Shown: piece by piece, positions 35,203 to 45,529 of the stretch
Layout: each line of letters starts with the position of its first letter
Position numbering within the stretch: position 1 is the stretch's first letter
Assembly (NCBI GenBank): GCA_947494805.1
Contig: CANLWK010000002.1
Span: 496,001-560,000 of the forward strand
DNA length: 64,000 nucleotides
Source of the DNA: an uncultured Croceitalea sp.
Lineage (GTDB): Bacteria; Bacteroidota; Bacteroidia; Flavobacteriales; Flavobacteriaceae
Direction of reading: 5' to 3'
The notes under the pieces: generated by a model
What the model was told of the DNA's origin: nothing
Databases searched by the model: none
What the model saw: the letters and a program-made list of their open reading frames with translations, nothing else
Translations under genes and position numbers: made by a program

Positions 35203-36372
35203 CTAGCTCGTTTTCAAGTATTCGGTAGGGGAGGCGTGCGTAAGTTTCTTGAACACCCGATTAAAGGTTGCCTTGCTGTTGAAACCACACTCAAAGGCAA
35301 TACCAAGCAAAGACAGTTTTTTATATTCTTCTTTAAGTAGTTTTTCTTTAAATGCCTCAACACGGTATTTGTTCACAAAATCGTTGAAATTCATTTTGAA
35401 CCCTGAATTTATGGTTTCAGAAAGTTGGGCCCGTGTCATGCCAAGGAGTATAGCCAAATCTGCTAGGTTCAATTCAGGATTTAGATATGGTTTTTCTGCC
35501 TCCATGAACATTGTCAATGATTTTATATCTTCAATGGCGATAGTCTTTTCGTTTTCTGAAGGGTTTGGAATGCTATTTATACTTGGTGCGAAACTAAAAT
35601 TGAGTTTTCGTAGCCTGGTCGTATCCGTAAAATATCCTTTGACCCCGACATAAATGATAATTAGGCCAGTGTAGAGTGTCATCCACCATTGTTGTACATA
35701 ACTCAGTTCAACAATGAACTGAGTTACCATCGTCTGAACAAAATCATAAAGGTATAACAAGGCATATAGTACGAGAAAACTTAAAATCCAGTTTAGCTCA
35801 ATTTTATAGGTATTCGAAAAAAACTCTTTGATTTTTTTTCGGTAAACAAAGAACAATTGAAATGTGAACGCTAAATACAATAGATTTTGCAAGTAGCTAA
35901 AAACTGTGTAGATGGGCAGCACATATGGTTCATCTAAGTTGATTTTTAAATACCCATTTTGGGTCTCACCAAAACCATGTAGTGATGCATCATAGCCAAA
36001 AATTGATATGCGATACAAAATCATTACAAAAGCCGGTAAAAAATGTAACCAATCGATTCTTCTGAACCTGAAAGAAGACATGGTAATAGATTTGACATAC
36101 AGGTAAATAAGTGGGAGTATTGTCACGGACATTGGTATGAGCCAATAGTTGACCTTGGTGTTTCTGAAAGTGTCGTACCACCCCATAAAACCAATAGTGT
36201 AGCAGGTCTGTTGATAACAGGTCACCATCAAGATGAAAAACAGAAAAAGGTCTGAAGTACTTCGTTTTTTTAAATACCTGTTCAACAGTAGCAATGCAAA
36301 AACCAATCCCTGTAAAGAGAGAAACAGTAGCGGAGCGCTCCAAATATTAAACTCAGGAAAAGCTAAAAACAT
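35203..36372 (-). CDS. AraC family transcriptional regulator with N-terminal multi-pass membrane domain
   Basis: 389 residues from ATG 36372; 12 more codons are open to 36408 but precede the hydrophobic start. About seven membrane helices occupy residues 5-250 ('IWSAPLLFLSLQGLVFALLLL' region onward), then a cytoplasmic helical linker, then a C-terminal AraC HTH pair (about 285-389): 'LNLADLAILLGMTRAQLSETINSGF' region and 'LSLLGIAFECGFNSKATFNRVFKK' region, ending 'SPTEYLK'. It senses something at the membrane and binds DNA directly. It sits just upstream of two DoxX genes, its likely targets. Confidence 0.88.
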   Translation of the reverse strand: MFLAFPEFNIWSAPLLFLSLQGLVFALLLLNRYLKKRSTSDLFLFFILMVTCYQQTCYTIGFMGWYDTFRNTKVNYWLIPMSVTILPLIYLYVKSITMSSFRFRRIDWLHFLPAFVMILYRISIFGYDASLHGFGETQNGYLKINLDEPYVLPIYTVFSYLQNLLYLAFTFQLFFVYRKKIKEFFSNTYKIELNWILSFLVLYALLYLYDFVQTMVTQFIVELSYVQQWWMTLYTGLIIIYVGVKGYFTDTTRLRKLNFSFAPSINSIPNPSENEKTIAIEDIKSLTMFMEAEKPYLNPELNLADLAILLGMTRAQLSETINSGFKMNFNDFVNKYRVEAFKEKLLKEEYKKLSLLGIAFECGFNSKATFNRVFKKLTHASPTEYLKTS

Positions 36373-36426
36373 CTTACAAAAGTTTCGCTGGTTTAAAGTA
36401 CAAAACAATTTAAGATGATAGTAAAA

Positions 36427-38838
36427 CTATCTTAGCTTTGGATAATCAGTTGGGTTTGATTCATGCATGATTTCATAGACCTTCTCGAAAATGTCTTCTT
36501 CGTTTGGCTTTGAGAAATAATCACCATCGGTGGCATAAGCCGGTCTATGTTGTTTTGCGGTTAATGTTTGAGGTTCACTGTCTAAATAGCGATAAGCACC
36601 TTGCTTTTCAATTAGTTCTTGCAAGAGATAGGCAGAGCATCCACCCGGCATATCTTCATCGATTATCAATAATCGATTTGTTTTTTGAATACTCTTGACC
36701 ACATCGTGATTGACATCAAATGGTAATAACGTTTGCGCATCAATGACTTCAGCATCTATACCTACTTCGGCCAATTCTTTGGCCACTTTAGCTACAATAC
36801 GTAAAGTAGAGCCATAGGATAGTAAGGTAATATCGGCGCCTTCTTTAATGGTTTCAACAACTCCGATTGGTGTACAGAATTCCCCTAAATTATTTGGTCT
36901 GGTCTCTTTTAAACGATAACCATTTAAACTCTCTATCACAAGTGCGGGTTCATTGCTTTTCATTAAGGTGTTGTAAAAACCTGCCGCTTGTGTCATATTT
37001 CTGGGCGAAAGAATATAAATGCCACGTAACAAATGAATTAAACCACCCATTTGTGATCCAGAATGCCAAATACCCTCGAGTCGATGTCCACGGGTACGTA
37101 TAATCATAGGGGCTATTTGCTTACCTACGGTACGGTAACGCAACGTTGCCAAATCATCACTTAAGGTCTGTAGCCCGTACAATATGTAATCAAGATATTG
37201 TATTTCAGCTATGGGCCGTAGCCCTCTCATGGCCAAACCAATACCTTGCCCAACAATGGTAGCTTCTCGAATACCTGTATCTGCGATTCGATGGGCTCCG
37301 TACTTTTCTTGAAGCCCTTCAAGGCCCTGGTTGACATCACCTATATTGCCTGTATCTTCACCAAATACCATGGCCTGAGGATATTTTTCAAATAACTTGT
37401 CAAAATTATCCCGTAAGACCACACGACCATCAATCAATTCTGCATTGTTATCATAACTAGGTACAATAGCCTTCACATTGGTTGCTTTACTTGGCAATTC
37501 GCTATATAGATTGTCACTGTACTTTTGTTGTGCGGTTTGCATGAAATCTACAATCCATTGCTGCAACTGTTTTTTCGCCCCAGAGTTTTCGCCGATGACA
37601 TAGCGCAGTACTTTTCGAGCATGTGACGCTAAGTCTTTTTTAATGGGCTCTTCAATGGCTATAAGGTCGTTCATCACTTTCGTGATAAATACTTTGTTTG
37701 CACTTGAAATAGCTACGGCGCGTAACAGTTCCACCAGCTCCTTTTTTGATTCTAAATGCGGCGCCAAAAATTCAGACCATGCTTCCTTTTTAGCAGTACG
37801 AACTTCTTGCTTGCAAGACTTCTCAATGGCTTTAAGTATCTCTTCAGTAGCAATATTGTTGTCTAATATCCATTCTCTGAAACGCTTGTTACAATCATTT
37901 TCTCGCTCCCATTCCAATCGCTCGGCATCTTTATAACGCTCATGCGATCCCGATGTGGAATGACCTTGGGGCTGCGTCAGCTCAGTAACGTGTATTAACA
38001 CGGGAACATGTTCTTCCCTAGCGATATCAGATGCATTCTCGTAAGCGTGGATCAAAGCAGTATAGTCCCAACCTTTGACTTTTAAAATTTCATAGCCTTT
38101 AGTATTCTCATCACGTTGAAAGCCTTTCAAAATTTCTGAAATGTCACTTTTGGTGGTATGGTACTTTGCAGGGACTGAAATACCGTAGGCGTCATCCCAA
38201 ACACTGATGACCATTGGAACTTGTAGCACCCCTGCGGCATTCAATGTCTCAAAAAAATGCCCTTCACTTGTACTGGCATTACCAATAGTGCCCCAGGCTA
38301 CCTCATTTCCATTGCTTGAAAAATTGGTTTGGTCAATTTCATTGACATTGCGGTATATTTTCGAGGCTTGTGCCAAACCCAAAAGTCTGGGCATTTGGCC
38401 AGCTGTACATGAAATGTCAGCGCTACTGTTCTTTTGTTGTGCAAGGTTTTTCCATGAACCGTCTTGGTTGATACTGTGTGTCACAAAGTGACCGCCCATT
38501 TGCCTTCCGGCGCTCATGGGTTCCTTTTCAATATCGGTAGTAGCATATAATCCGTGAAAAAATGCTTTTGGATTTAAATGGTCCAATGCCATCATAAAAG
38601 TTTGGTCGCGGTAATAACCGCTTCGAAAGTCACCATTTTGAAATGCTCTGGCCATTGCCAATTGCGGTAACTCTTTACCATCACCAAAGATTCCGAATTT
38701 GGCTTTTCCGGTAAGTACTTCACGGCGTCCAAGTAGACTGCATTCTCGACTTAAAACCGCAATTTTATAATCACTGATAATCTGTGATTGAAAATCTTCA
38801 AAAGAAATATCATTGCTTGTCTTTGGGTCTGTCTTCAT
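36427..38838 (-). CDS. fused branched-chain 2-oxo acid dehydrogenase E1 alpha/beta
   Basis: 803 residues joining both E1 subunits. Alpha part (about 1-410): 'GDGKELPQLAMARAFQNGD' and 'GYYRDQTFMMAL', the ThDP segment 'GNASTSEGHFFETLNAA', and 'THSINQDGSW'. Beta part (about 470-803): 'MVFGEDTGNIGDVNQGLEG', 'REATIVGQGIGLAMRGLRPI', 'LLSYGSTLRIV' and 'LLIIDEDMPGG'. In separate-subunit complexes these are BkdA1/BkdA2. It decarboxylates branched 2-oxo acids for an E2/E3 complex encoded elsewhere, giving acyl-CoA primers for the iso-branched fatty acids typical of Bacteroidota. The 2-oxo acids are those made by the ilv/leu genes in this window. Confidence 0.88.
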   Translation of the reverse strand: MKTDPKTSNDISFEDFQSQIISDYKIAVLSRECSLLGRREVLTGKAKFGIFGDGKELPQLAMARAFQNGDFRSGYYRDQTFMMALDHLNPKAFFHGLYATTDIEKEPMSAGRQMGGHFVTHSINQDGSWKNLAQQKNSSADISCTAGQMPRLLGLAQASKIYRNVNEIDQTNFSSNGNEVAWGTIGNASTSEGHFFETLNAAGVLQVPMVISVWDDAYGISVPAKYHTTKSDISEILKGFQRDENTKGYEILKVKGWDYTALIHAYENASDIAREEHVPVLIHVTELTQPQGHSTSGSHERYKDAERLEWERENDCNKRFREWILDNNIATEEILKAIEKSCKQEVRTAKKEAWSEFLAPHLESKKELVELLRAVAISSANKVFITKVMNDLIAIEEPIKKDLASHARKVLRYVIGENSGAKKQLQQWIVDFMQTAQQKYSDNLYSELPSKATNVKAIVPSYDNNAELIDGRVVLRDNFDKLFEKYPQAMVFGEDTGNIGDVNQGLEGLQEKYGAHRIADTGIREATIVGQGIGLAMRGLRPIAEIQYLDYILYGLQTLSDDLATLRYRTVGKQIAPMIIRTRGHRLEGIWHSGSQMGGLIHLLRGIYILSPRNMTQAAGFYNTLMKSNEPALVIESLNGYRLKETRPNNLGEFCTPIGVVETIKEGADITLLSYGSTLRIVAKVAKELAEVGIDAEVIDAQTLLPFDVNHDVVKSIQKTNRLLIIDEDMPGGCSAYLLQELIEKQGAYRYLDSEPQTLTAKQHRPAYATDGDYFSKPNEEDIFEKVYEIMHESNPTDYPKLR

Positions 38839-38857
38839 ATGCTACCAGATATTTTTG

Positions 38858-38865
38858 CAAAATTA
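38858..38865 (-). promoter_or_regulatory. -7 box for the fused E1 gene
   Basis: TAATTTTGC on the minus strand, 20 nt before the ATG at 38838, fits TAnnTTTG. The upstream TTG (38895-38893) is 27 nt away, longer than usual. Confidence 0.45.
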
Positions 38866-38995
38866 ATAAAACCGAACCTTTTTTGCTAATTGCAACAGAA
38901 TCAATTTATTCATAAAATCACAAAAAAATGTTAGAAATAAAATGAATTCAAAAAAATAACGGCTATTTATGGAATATATTTTGACAAATTCGCAA

Positions 38996-41848
38996 TTAAA
39001 ACCACCTTCGTGTAAATAAGCCTGTTAACGTTCTTGGGCTAATCGTCACAATAAAACGTATGGTATTGGCATAGTTGGGTTGAGCAACTTCCCAACCATT
39101 GTTGGAATAAATAGGAAAGTAAAGTTCAAAATAGTCTGTGACAAGATTTAGACGCACTCCTGAATCATAAACAAAGCGTGCACTTTCACCTCTGTCGGCT
39201 ATCATACCGATATCGCCATAAAGCTCAATCCAACGCCAAACATTAAAACTGGCATTTGTTGTGGCAATCCAGTCACTACCAAATTGATCTTCGAATTGTG
39301 ATTTGAACCCACCTTCGGCTATAATAATCTGTTGGCTGACCAATCCTGAATCCTCGGAACGTCCTAGATAACCTAAATCAAATAAATAATCCGTAGGTCT
39401 GTCCAAAGCAAAACTGAAAAAATCGGAGTTCGTTTTGTTTCGCAAAAATTTACCGGCGTAGAATCTTAGGTTCAATTGCCTGTTACTTTCATAAAGCTTT
39501 CGGTATTCAAGTTCAAGGGATAACTTAGTAAACTCGCTAGAATGCTGAAAATCAAGTAAAGACGACTTATAATTGATGATATTGTTATCAAAATTACTAT
39601 ACCGTACATTGAAAACGCTATAGTCAGGATTGTTCTCTAGATCCAAATCTAAACTATTGTCGGTCAAGACAGTTTCATCTATATTTCTAAATACGTTTCG
39701 ATGCCTAAACAATAAAAATTGCCGCCAGTTAGATCTTAAATCATTTGGTCGCCACCCGAAACTCATAGATGGGGTTATTGTTGTAAACCTAGAATTAGTT
39801 TGAAAATGAGAAGTACTACCACCAATGGAATAGTTTGAAACATATAACCCACTTTTATTGTGATATTTCCTATACCGAAAACTTGCCCTTCCCACCACTG
39901 TTTTTTCCAAAAACGAATAAGTTGGGGCAAAATCATAGGTGAACTGACGCTCTAGAAAGGTTTTATTGTAAATACGAAGCCCAGGTGTTATACCATCATA
40001 GATATTAAAATTTGCTACGGGAACATAAAACACCTGATTGTAGTAGGGATCCTCAGTATCCTTAAAGAACCGAAATTGCAATTTTTTATTACTAGAGAAG
40101 AATCCGTTGAGGGTTTTCCAATTATCACGTTGGTTAAATTCCGGTATCTTCTTGTCATAGTTCAAAACAAGCCGGTCTTCTCCTTGTCTCGGAATCGTAA
40201 AGGTCTTTGAGCTATCAATGTCTGAAAACCAGTATTTTGAAAGTACAGAATCTTTTTGCAGGCCGAACAAAGAGATTGGCACATTGGTACCTCGTTTATT
40301 TTTGATGGTAAAGGTGATGGAATCCTCCGTTTTTTGAACTTTCTTAATTTTGAAATCAATCTTTTTTCTGGTGCCGACATACTCATCAAAAAACCAATCA
40401 ATCTCATCATCGGCACATTGGCTCAGTACTTGCTTGAAATCAGATACTTTGGTCTTGGACCTTAGTTTGTGCACATTGTAAAAATCGATAATGGTACTAT
40501 CTACTCTTTCTTTACCTATATAATCTGCAAGGTAAGCTAGTCCTAAACCCGCTTTGTAACGGTTGGCAATTTTGTTGTTTAAAATGGTGAGTGAGTCCTT
40601 TGGTGTAACAAGAGATTGGTCAATATTTCTTCTCGCCGGAAGCATTTGCAATAAATTGTATTGCTCGTTGAAATCCATTTTCGCCAAATGAAAACCCCGA
40701 ATGCCCCAGACCTTGGAGAGCTTCCCAATTAATTTTTCTTTCGGATAAAAATCTTCAACATAATGTATCATTAGGTAATTGGCAATAGCATCATTTACCC
40801 AATATTCTTTTCTAGGGTCTAAAAATAAGGTCTCGTTCAGATAACTGACCACCATAGTCTTTAAGAACATCATTTCAAATTGAAATTGTTCAGGATAAGG
40901 CCTTACGAACGACGGCAATTGATTGAGGCCATACAGCGGATTCTTGTTATAGTCTATCGTACTGACCAAAAGGTTGTCATGAGGGTATTGACCTAAGCGT
41001 TCCTTTAGGTAGTCTGCAACTTTATTAATGGAAATACCTTGTGATATTTCATCATATTTTGAAGCGCTCAAATCGGTTGTTACCGTTAAAGAGCTAGTGA
41101 TGTGTTTGGTAAACTGTTCCTCAGGTGTTAAGATAAGTGTGCAGCCTTTGCGGTTCTTACTTTTAAGAAAAACCTGTTTCCCCTTTGGGAATTTTGAAAC
41201 CAAACCATCACCAAAGTTTGATGCCGGGAACAAGGTGTCAGGAAAGATAAGGTTAATGCTTGTGTTACTAACATCTGTATACAGGTCATCAAGGCCCTTG
41301 TTTGAATACAAATGCCAGTCGCCATCAAAAACCGCAGGAGTCAAGTACCAATCTTTAAGGTAATACCCACCATCATCACGATAACCATACTTGGTAAATT
41401 TATCATCAGGCAATTGAAGGGTGTAGGTAAAAAAGAGTTCTACACTTTTTTCAGGTTCCAGGGGCTCGTTAAGTGCTATTCGAATAACATCCTGATTTTT
41501 GGTTCTTTCCCAATCAATCCCTGTGTATGATTTGTCCACAACACTTGTAATAATTGTAAATCCGCGTTCTTTGTTTTTGGCCAAATGTAGACTTCGGTCA
41601 AAATCGTCACCAAAATGCTTTGAAAGCGGTGTACGGTTGTTCGCATAAGCATTGTTCCAGTCATTGAAATACAAGATCTTCAATGTTGTTCCTGAACTGT
41701 TGTGATATACAAACCGCTGTTTGATTTCGATTTGATGGTTCTCTCCATTGAGGGTCGCGGTAACTTCATTCGTATGTTGTGCCAATAGACCACTACAACA
41801 GAGTAGTGTAGCTATAAGAAGTCTAATTGTAAAATTACCGTTTTGCAA
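38996..41848 (-). CDS. M1-like protein lacking the zinc site, with C-terminal beta-barrel-like domain
   Basis: 950 residues with signal peptide (1-23). The N-terminal 500 residues have the beta-sheet domain and helical thermolysin-like fold of M1 peptidases, but the zinc motif is gone: HExxH corresponds to 'FLKTMVVSYLNE' (328-339) and the later glutamate helix 'HEGFATY' to 'VNDAIANY' (351-358). Residues from about 570 are rich in alternating aromatic strands ('FRYRKYHNKSGLYVSNYSIG', 'FDLGYLGRSEDSGLV') and end in 'RRWF', as outer-membrane barrels do. The start is TTG: the upstream gene ends 17 nt before and no in-frame ATG would keep the signal peptide. Last gene of uvrA-LOG-M1-like; probably an outer-membrane protein. 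Confidence 0.82.
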   Translation of the reverse strand: MQNGNFTIRLLIATLLCCSGLLAQHTNEVTATLNGENHQIEIKQRFVYHNSSGTTLKILYFNDWNNAYANNRTPLSKHFGDDFDRSLHLAKNKERGFTIITSVVDKSYTGIDWERTKNQDVIRIALNEPLEPEKSVELFFTYTLQLPDDKFTKYGYRDDGGYYLKDWYLTPAVFDGDWHLYSNKGLDDLYTDVSNTSINLIFPDTLFPASNFGDGLVSKFPKGKQVFLKSKNRKGCTLILTPEEQFTKHITSSLTVTTDLSASKYDEISQGISINKVADYLKERLGQYPHDNLLVSTIDYNKNPLYGLNQLPSFVRPYPEQFQFEMMFLKTMVVSYLNETLFLDPRKEYWVNDAIANYLMIHYVEDFYPKEKLIGKLSKVWGIRGFHLAKMDFNEQYNLLQMLPARRNIDQSLVTPKDSLTILNNKIANRYKAGLGLAYLADYIGKERVDSTIIDFYNVHKLRSKTKVSDFKQVLSQCADDEIDWFFDEYVGTRKKIDFKIKKVQKTEDSITFTIKNKRGTNVPISLFGLQKDSVLSKYWFSDIDSSKTFTIPRQGEDRLVLNYDKKIPEFNQRDNWKTLNGFFSSNKKLQFRFFKDTEDPYYNQVFYVPVANFNIYDGITPGLRIYNKTFLERQFTYDFAPTYSFLEKTVVGRASFRYRKYHNKSGLYVSNYSIGGSTSHFQTNSRFTTITPSMSFGWRPNDLRSNWRQFLLFRHRNVFRNIDETVLTDNSLDLDLENNPDYSVFNVRYSNFDNNIINYKSSLLDFQHSSEFTKLSLELEYRKLYESNRQLNLRFYAGKFLRNKTNSDFFSFALDRPTDYLFDLGYLGRSEDSGLVSQQIIIAEGGFKSQFEDQFGSDWIATTNASFNVWRWIELYGDIGMIADRGESARFVYDSGVRLNLVTDYFELYFPIYSNNGWEVAQPNYANTIRFIVTISPRTLTGLFTRRWF

Positions 41849-41864
41849 ATCGTATGTGCTAAGA

Positions 41865-42551
41865 TTAGAAATTTGGACTCATCGTATGTCCTTTATAGTA
41901 GGTGTCAATGATTTCGACCACTTCATCCTCGGTATCTGCCAACTTTACCAAATCAAGATCTTGCGCACTAATGTTACCAGCTTCTAGCATCGTATTCTTT
42001 ATCCATTCGACCAAGCCGCCCCAAAAATCAGAACCTACCAAAATAATTGGAAACTTTCCAATCTTATGGGTTTGAATAAGGGTCATGGCTTCAAAAAGTT
42101 CGTCCAGGGTACCAAAACCGCCGGGCATGACCACAAAACCTTGTGAATATTTCACGAACATCACTTTTCTCACAAAAAAATAATCAAAGTCCAAACTTTT
42201 ATCAGAATCGATGTACGGATTGTCATGTTGTTCAAAGGGTAGATCAATGTTAAGGCCGACCGATGTGCCGCCCGCCTTGTTTGCACCCCTGTTACCTGCT
42301 TCCATAATACCCGGACCGCCGCCCGTAATGACCCCATAACCAGCTCTAGCTATGGACTCGGCAACATCTACTGCCAGTTCATAATACTTGTCACCAGGGC
42401 GGGTTCGTGCAGAACCAAATATAGAAACGCACGGACCTATTGCACTCATGCGTTCAAAACCGTTAACGAATTCGCCCATTATTTTAAAAATGGCCCAAGA
42501 GTCATTGGTTTTTATTTCGTTCCAACCTTTAGGATGTTGTTCTTTTCTCAT
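41865..42551 (-). CDS. LOG family protein (TIGR00730 type)
   Basis: 228 residues. The Rossmann-like fold carries 'FGSARTRPGDKYYELA', 'VITGGGPGIMEAGNRGA' (75-90) and 'VMPGGFGTLDE' (141-151), the paired motifs of the Lonely Guy/lysine-decarboxylase-like family. Biochemically characterised members are nucleoside 5'-monophosphate phosphoribohydrolases, so purine-nucleotide cleavage is likely; the old 'lysine decarboxylase' label is not supported. Sits 9 nt after uvrA and 16 nt before the M1-like gene. Confidence 0.9.
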   Translation of the reverse strand: MRKEQHPKGWNEIKTNDSWAIFKIMGEFVNGFERMSAIGPCVSIFGSARTRPGDKYYELAVDVAESIARAGYGVITGGGPGIMEAGNRGANKAGGTSVGLNIDLPFEQHDNPYIDSDKSLDFDYFFVRKVMFVKYSQGFVVMPGGFGTLDELFEAMTLIQTHKIGKFPIILVGSDFWGGLVEWIKNTMLEAGNISAQDLDLVKLADTEDEVVEIIDTYYKGHTMSPNF

Positions 42552-42560
42552 GTATTGTGT

Positions 42561-45422
42561 TTAAACAGCTTTGGCAATCTGTTTTTTGCCAGCTTGTAAT
42601 TCTTTCTTTAAAAAACGAGCAGTGTAACTTTTTGAGTCTTTGGCTACCTGCTCCGGTGTACCTTTTGCAACAATCATACCACCACCTCGACCACCTTCGT
42701 AGCCAATATCTATAATATGGTCGACCATTTTGATTACGTCCATATTGTGCTCAATGACCAATACGGTATTGCCTTTGTCCACCAATTTGTTCAAAACTTC
42801 CATCAATACGCGAATGTCTTCAAAATGTAGGCCCGTGGTAGGCTCATCCAAAATATAAAAAGTATTGCCAGTATCACGTTTTGACAGTTCAGTTGCCAAT
42901 TTTACACGTTGTGCTTCACCACCTGATAGTGTTGTGGATTGTTGACCCAGTGATATGTAGCCAAGGCCGACATCAACAATGGTTTTGAGTTTTCGGTGAA
43001 TTTTGGGAATATTCTCAAAAAAATCGACAGCTTCGTTCATGGTCATTTCTAAAACGTCTGCTATGGATTTGCCTTTGTAACGGATTTCTAGGGTTTCACG
43101 GTTAAAACGTTTGCCGTTACAAGTTTCACATTCTACGTATACATCAGGCAAAAAATTCATCTCAATGACCTTTAATCCTCCCCCTTGACAGGTTTCGCAA
43201 CGTCCGCCTTGAACATTAAAACTGAACCGGCCAGGTTTGTAACCACGAATGGTGGCCTCTGTGGTTTTTGCAAAAAGGGAGCGAATTTCACCGAACACTC
43301 CCGTATACGTCGCTGGGTTGGACCGCGGTGTGCGACCAATTGGCGACTGGTTGATATCAATAACTTTATCAATATGTTCGAGCCCTTTTATTCTTTTATA
43401 GGGCATCGGTTTTTTAACACCATTGAAGTAATGGGCATTCATAATAGGGTAGAGTGTCTCGTTGATCAAGGTGGACTTTCCACTGCCGGACACGCCCGTA
43501 ACTCCTATCATTTTTCCCAACGGAAATTCTGCAGTCACTTCCTTCAGGTTATTTCCCGAGCAGCCGGTCAAGACAAGCTTTTTGCCTGTTCCTTTACGCC
43601 GCTTTTCGGGCACACTGATTTCTTTATCGCCTGTAATATAATCAGCAGTGAGCGTATGATAATCCTTAAGCTCTTCTGGTGGACCTTCTGAAATGATTTC
43701 ACCGCCATGCTTCCCGGCCTTTGGCCCAATATCAATAACATGGTCGGCCGCTTCTATCATATCACGGTCGTGCTCAACAACAATTACAGAGTTACCAATA
43801 TCACGAAGTGAAACCAACGAATTGATTAACCGTTCATTGTCACGTTGGTGCAGACCAATGCTCGGTTCATCTAAAATGTAAAGTACCCCTACCAGTTGTG
43901 AACCAATCTGCGTGGCCAAGCGAATACGCTGTGCCTCACCACCAGAAAGGGATTTTGAGCTCCGGTTCAACGAAAGATAATCTAGACCAACATCCAAAAG
44001 AAAACGGATTCTCGTGCGGATTTCTTTGACAATTTCTTCTGCGATTTTCTTTTGATTTCCCTCAAGCCTGTTTTGAAGATTATCAAAGAATTTGGCCAGT
44101 TCAGCAATATCAAAATGGGCGAGTTCGGCAATATTCTTTCCGTCAACCTTAAAATAGAGTGATTCTTTGCGCAAGCGGGAACCTTCGCACGTTGGACATT
44201 GTATTTTGTCCATATAATCTTTGGCCCAGCGCTTTATAGAAGTTGAATTTGCCTCATCAAACTGACTCTTAATGAAATTTGCTATACCCTCGTAATCGAT
44301 TCGGTACTCACGTTTGACTCCCAATGTTTTGGAATCTACATTAAAACTCTCTTTACCACCATTGAGAATGACGTTCATACCATCTTTCGAAATTTTCTCC
44401 ACCGGCGTTTCCATATCAAAACCATAGCGTTGGCCAATGGTTTCCAACTGTTTGAACGCCCATGATTTTTTGTATTCACCAAGTGGGGCAATACCACCAG
44501 CTTTAATGGATAATTTTTTGTTTGGAAAAATCTTTTCTTCATTCACTTCATATACATGGCCAAGTCCGTTGCAATGGGGACACATGCCCTTTGGAGAATT
44601 GAACGAAAAAGTATTCGGCTCGGGAGTGGGATACGATATGCCCGAAGATGGACACATTAAATCCCTACTGAAGTAACGAGGGGTTTTTTCGCCTTCCTCC
44701 AAAACCATTAAAATATTATTGCCACTGTACATGGCGGTATTGATTGTCTCTGTCAACCGTTTGTCAAAATCTTCACCGGCACCTACTTTTAAACGGTCAA
44801 TAACGATTTCAATATCATGGGTCTTGTAACGGTCGACCTTCATGCCCTTGGTGATATCAACAATTACACCATCAACACGAACTTTTACAAAACCTTGTTT
44901 TCCAATTTGCTCAAACAGTTCCCTATAGTGACCTTTACGAGATTTTATAATGGGTGCAAGTACGTTGATTTTTTTATTTTGATAAGCAGCTATGATAAGT
45001 GCTTTGATCTGCTCGTCACTATAGCTTACCATTTTCTCACCCGTATTGTAACTGTATGCATCACCCGCCCTTGCAAACAGCAAACGGAGAAAGTCATATA
45101 CCTCGGTAATGGTTCCGACCGTAGACCGGGGTGACTTTGAAGTGGTCTTTTGTTCAATGGCAATTACGGGAGAAAGCCCATCGATTTTATCCACGTCAGG
45201 GCGTTCCAATCCACCCAAAAACTGTCTGGCATAGGCCGAAAAAGTCTCAATATAACGCCGTTGCCCTTCGGCATAAATCGTGTCGAAGGCGAGTGAAGAT
45301 TTACCACTGCCCGAAAGCCCGGTGATGACCACAAGCTTCTCTCGCGGAATGGTGACATCAATATTTTTTAGGTTGTGTACTCGTGCACCCCGTACCTCAA
45401 TGTTTTCTTCGTAGTTTATCAT
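42561..45422 (-). CDS. uvrA: excinuclease ABC subunit A
   Basis: 953 residues with two ABC ATPase modules. First Walker A '[12 protein letters not shown]' (about 34-45), second '[12 protein letters not shown]' near 640. Signature motifs '[12 protein letters not shown]' and '[12 protein letters not shown]'. Zinc modules contain 'CPHCNGLG', 'CPTCEGSR' and 'CETCQGGG...CETCNGKR'. DNA-damage recognition in nucleotide-excision repair with UvrB. First gene of the operon with the LOG protein and the M1-like protein. Divergent from the nucleoside hydrolase gene. Confidence 0.97.
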   Translation of the reverse strand: MINYEENIEVRGARVHNLKNIDVTIPREKLVVITGLSGSGKSSLAFDTIYAEGQRRYIETFSAYARQFLGGLERPDVDKIDGLSPVIAIEQKTTSKSPRSTVGTITEVYDFLRLLFARAGDAYSYNTGEKMVSYSDEQIKALIIAAYQNKKINVLAPIIKSRKGHYRELFEQIGKQGFVKVRVDGVIVDITKGMKVDRYKTHDIEIVIDRLKVGAGEDFDKRLTETINTAMYSGNNILMVLEEGEKTPRYFSRDLMCPSSGISYPTPEPNTFSFNSPKGMCPHCNGLGHVYEVNEEKIFPNKKLSIKAGGIAPLGEYKKSWAFKQLETIGQRYGFDMETPVEKISKDGMNVILNGGKESFNVDSKTLGVKREYRIDYEGIANFIKSQFDEANSTSIKRWAKDYMDKIQCPTCEGSRLRKESLYFKVDGKNIAELAHFDIAELAKFFDNLQNRLEGNQKKIAEEIVKEIRTRIRFLLDVGLDYLSLNRSSKSLSGGEAQRIRLATQIGSQLVGVLYILDEPSIGLHQRDNERLINSLVSLRDIGNSVIVVEHDRDMIEAADHVIDIGPKAGKHGGEIISEGPPEELKDYHTLTADYITGDKEISVPEKRRKGTGKKLVLTGCSGNNLKEVTAEFPLGKMIGVTGVSGSGKSTLINETLYPIMNAHYFNGVKKPMPYKRIKGLEHIDKVIDINQSPIGRTPRSNPATYTGVFGEIRSLFAKTTEATIRGYKPGRFSFNVQGGRCETCQGGGLKVIEMNFLPDVYVECETCNGKRFNRETLEIRYKGKSIADVLEMTMNEAVDFFENIPKIHRKLKTIVDVGLGYISLGQQSTTLSGGEAQRVKLATELSKRDTGNTFYILDEPTTGLHFEDIRVLMEVLNKLVDKGNTVLVIEHNMDVIKMVDHIIDIGYEGGRGGGMIVAKGTPEQVAKDSKSYTARFLKKELQAGKKQIAKAV

Positions 45423-45529
45423 AGCACAAGCTGCTAAAGTACATAATTGATAAGTAATATTAAAGTCAAGTCCACTATGATTTTGTTAACTGAACACTAT
45501 CGATTACCTTGTTGTCAAACCACCAAAAC

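Noticed and set aside
41865-42551. Lysine decarboxylase
   Set aside because: Older label for this family; the GGGPGIME and PGGFGTLDE motifs indicate a LOG-type phosphoribohydrolase.
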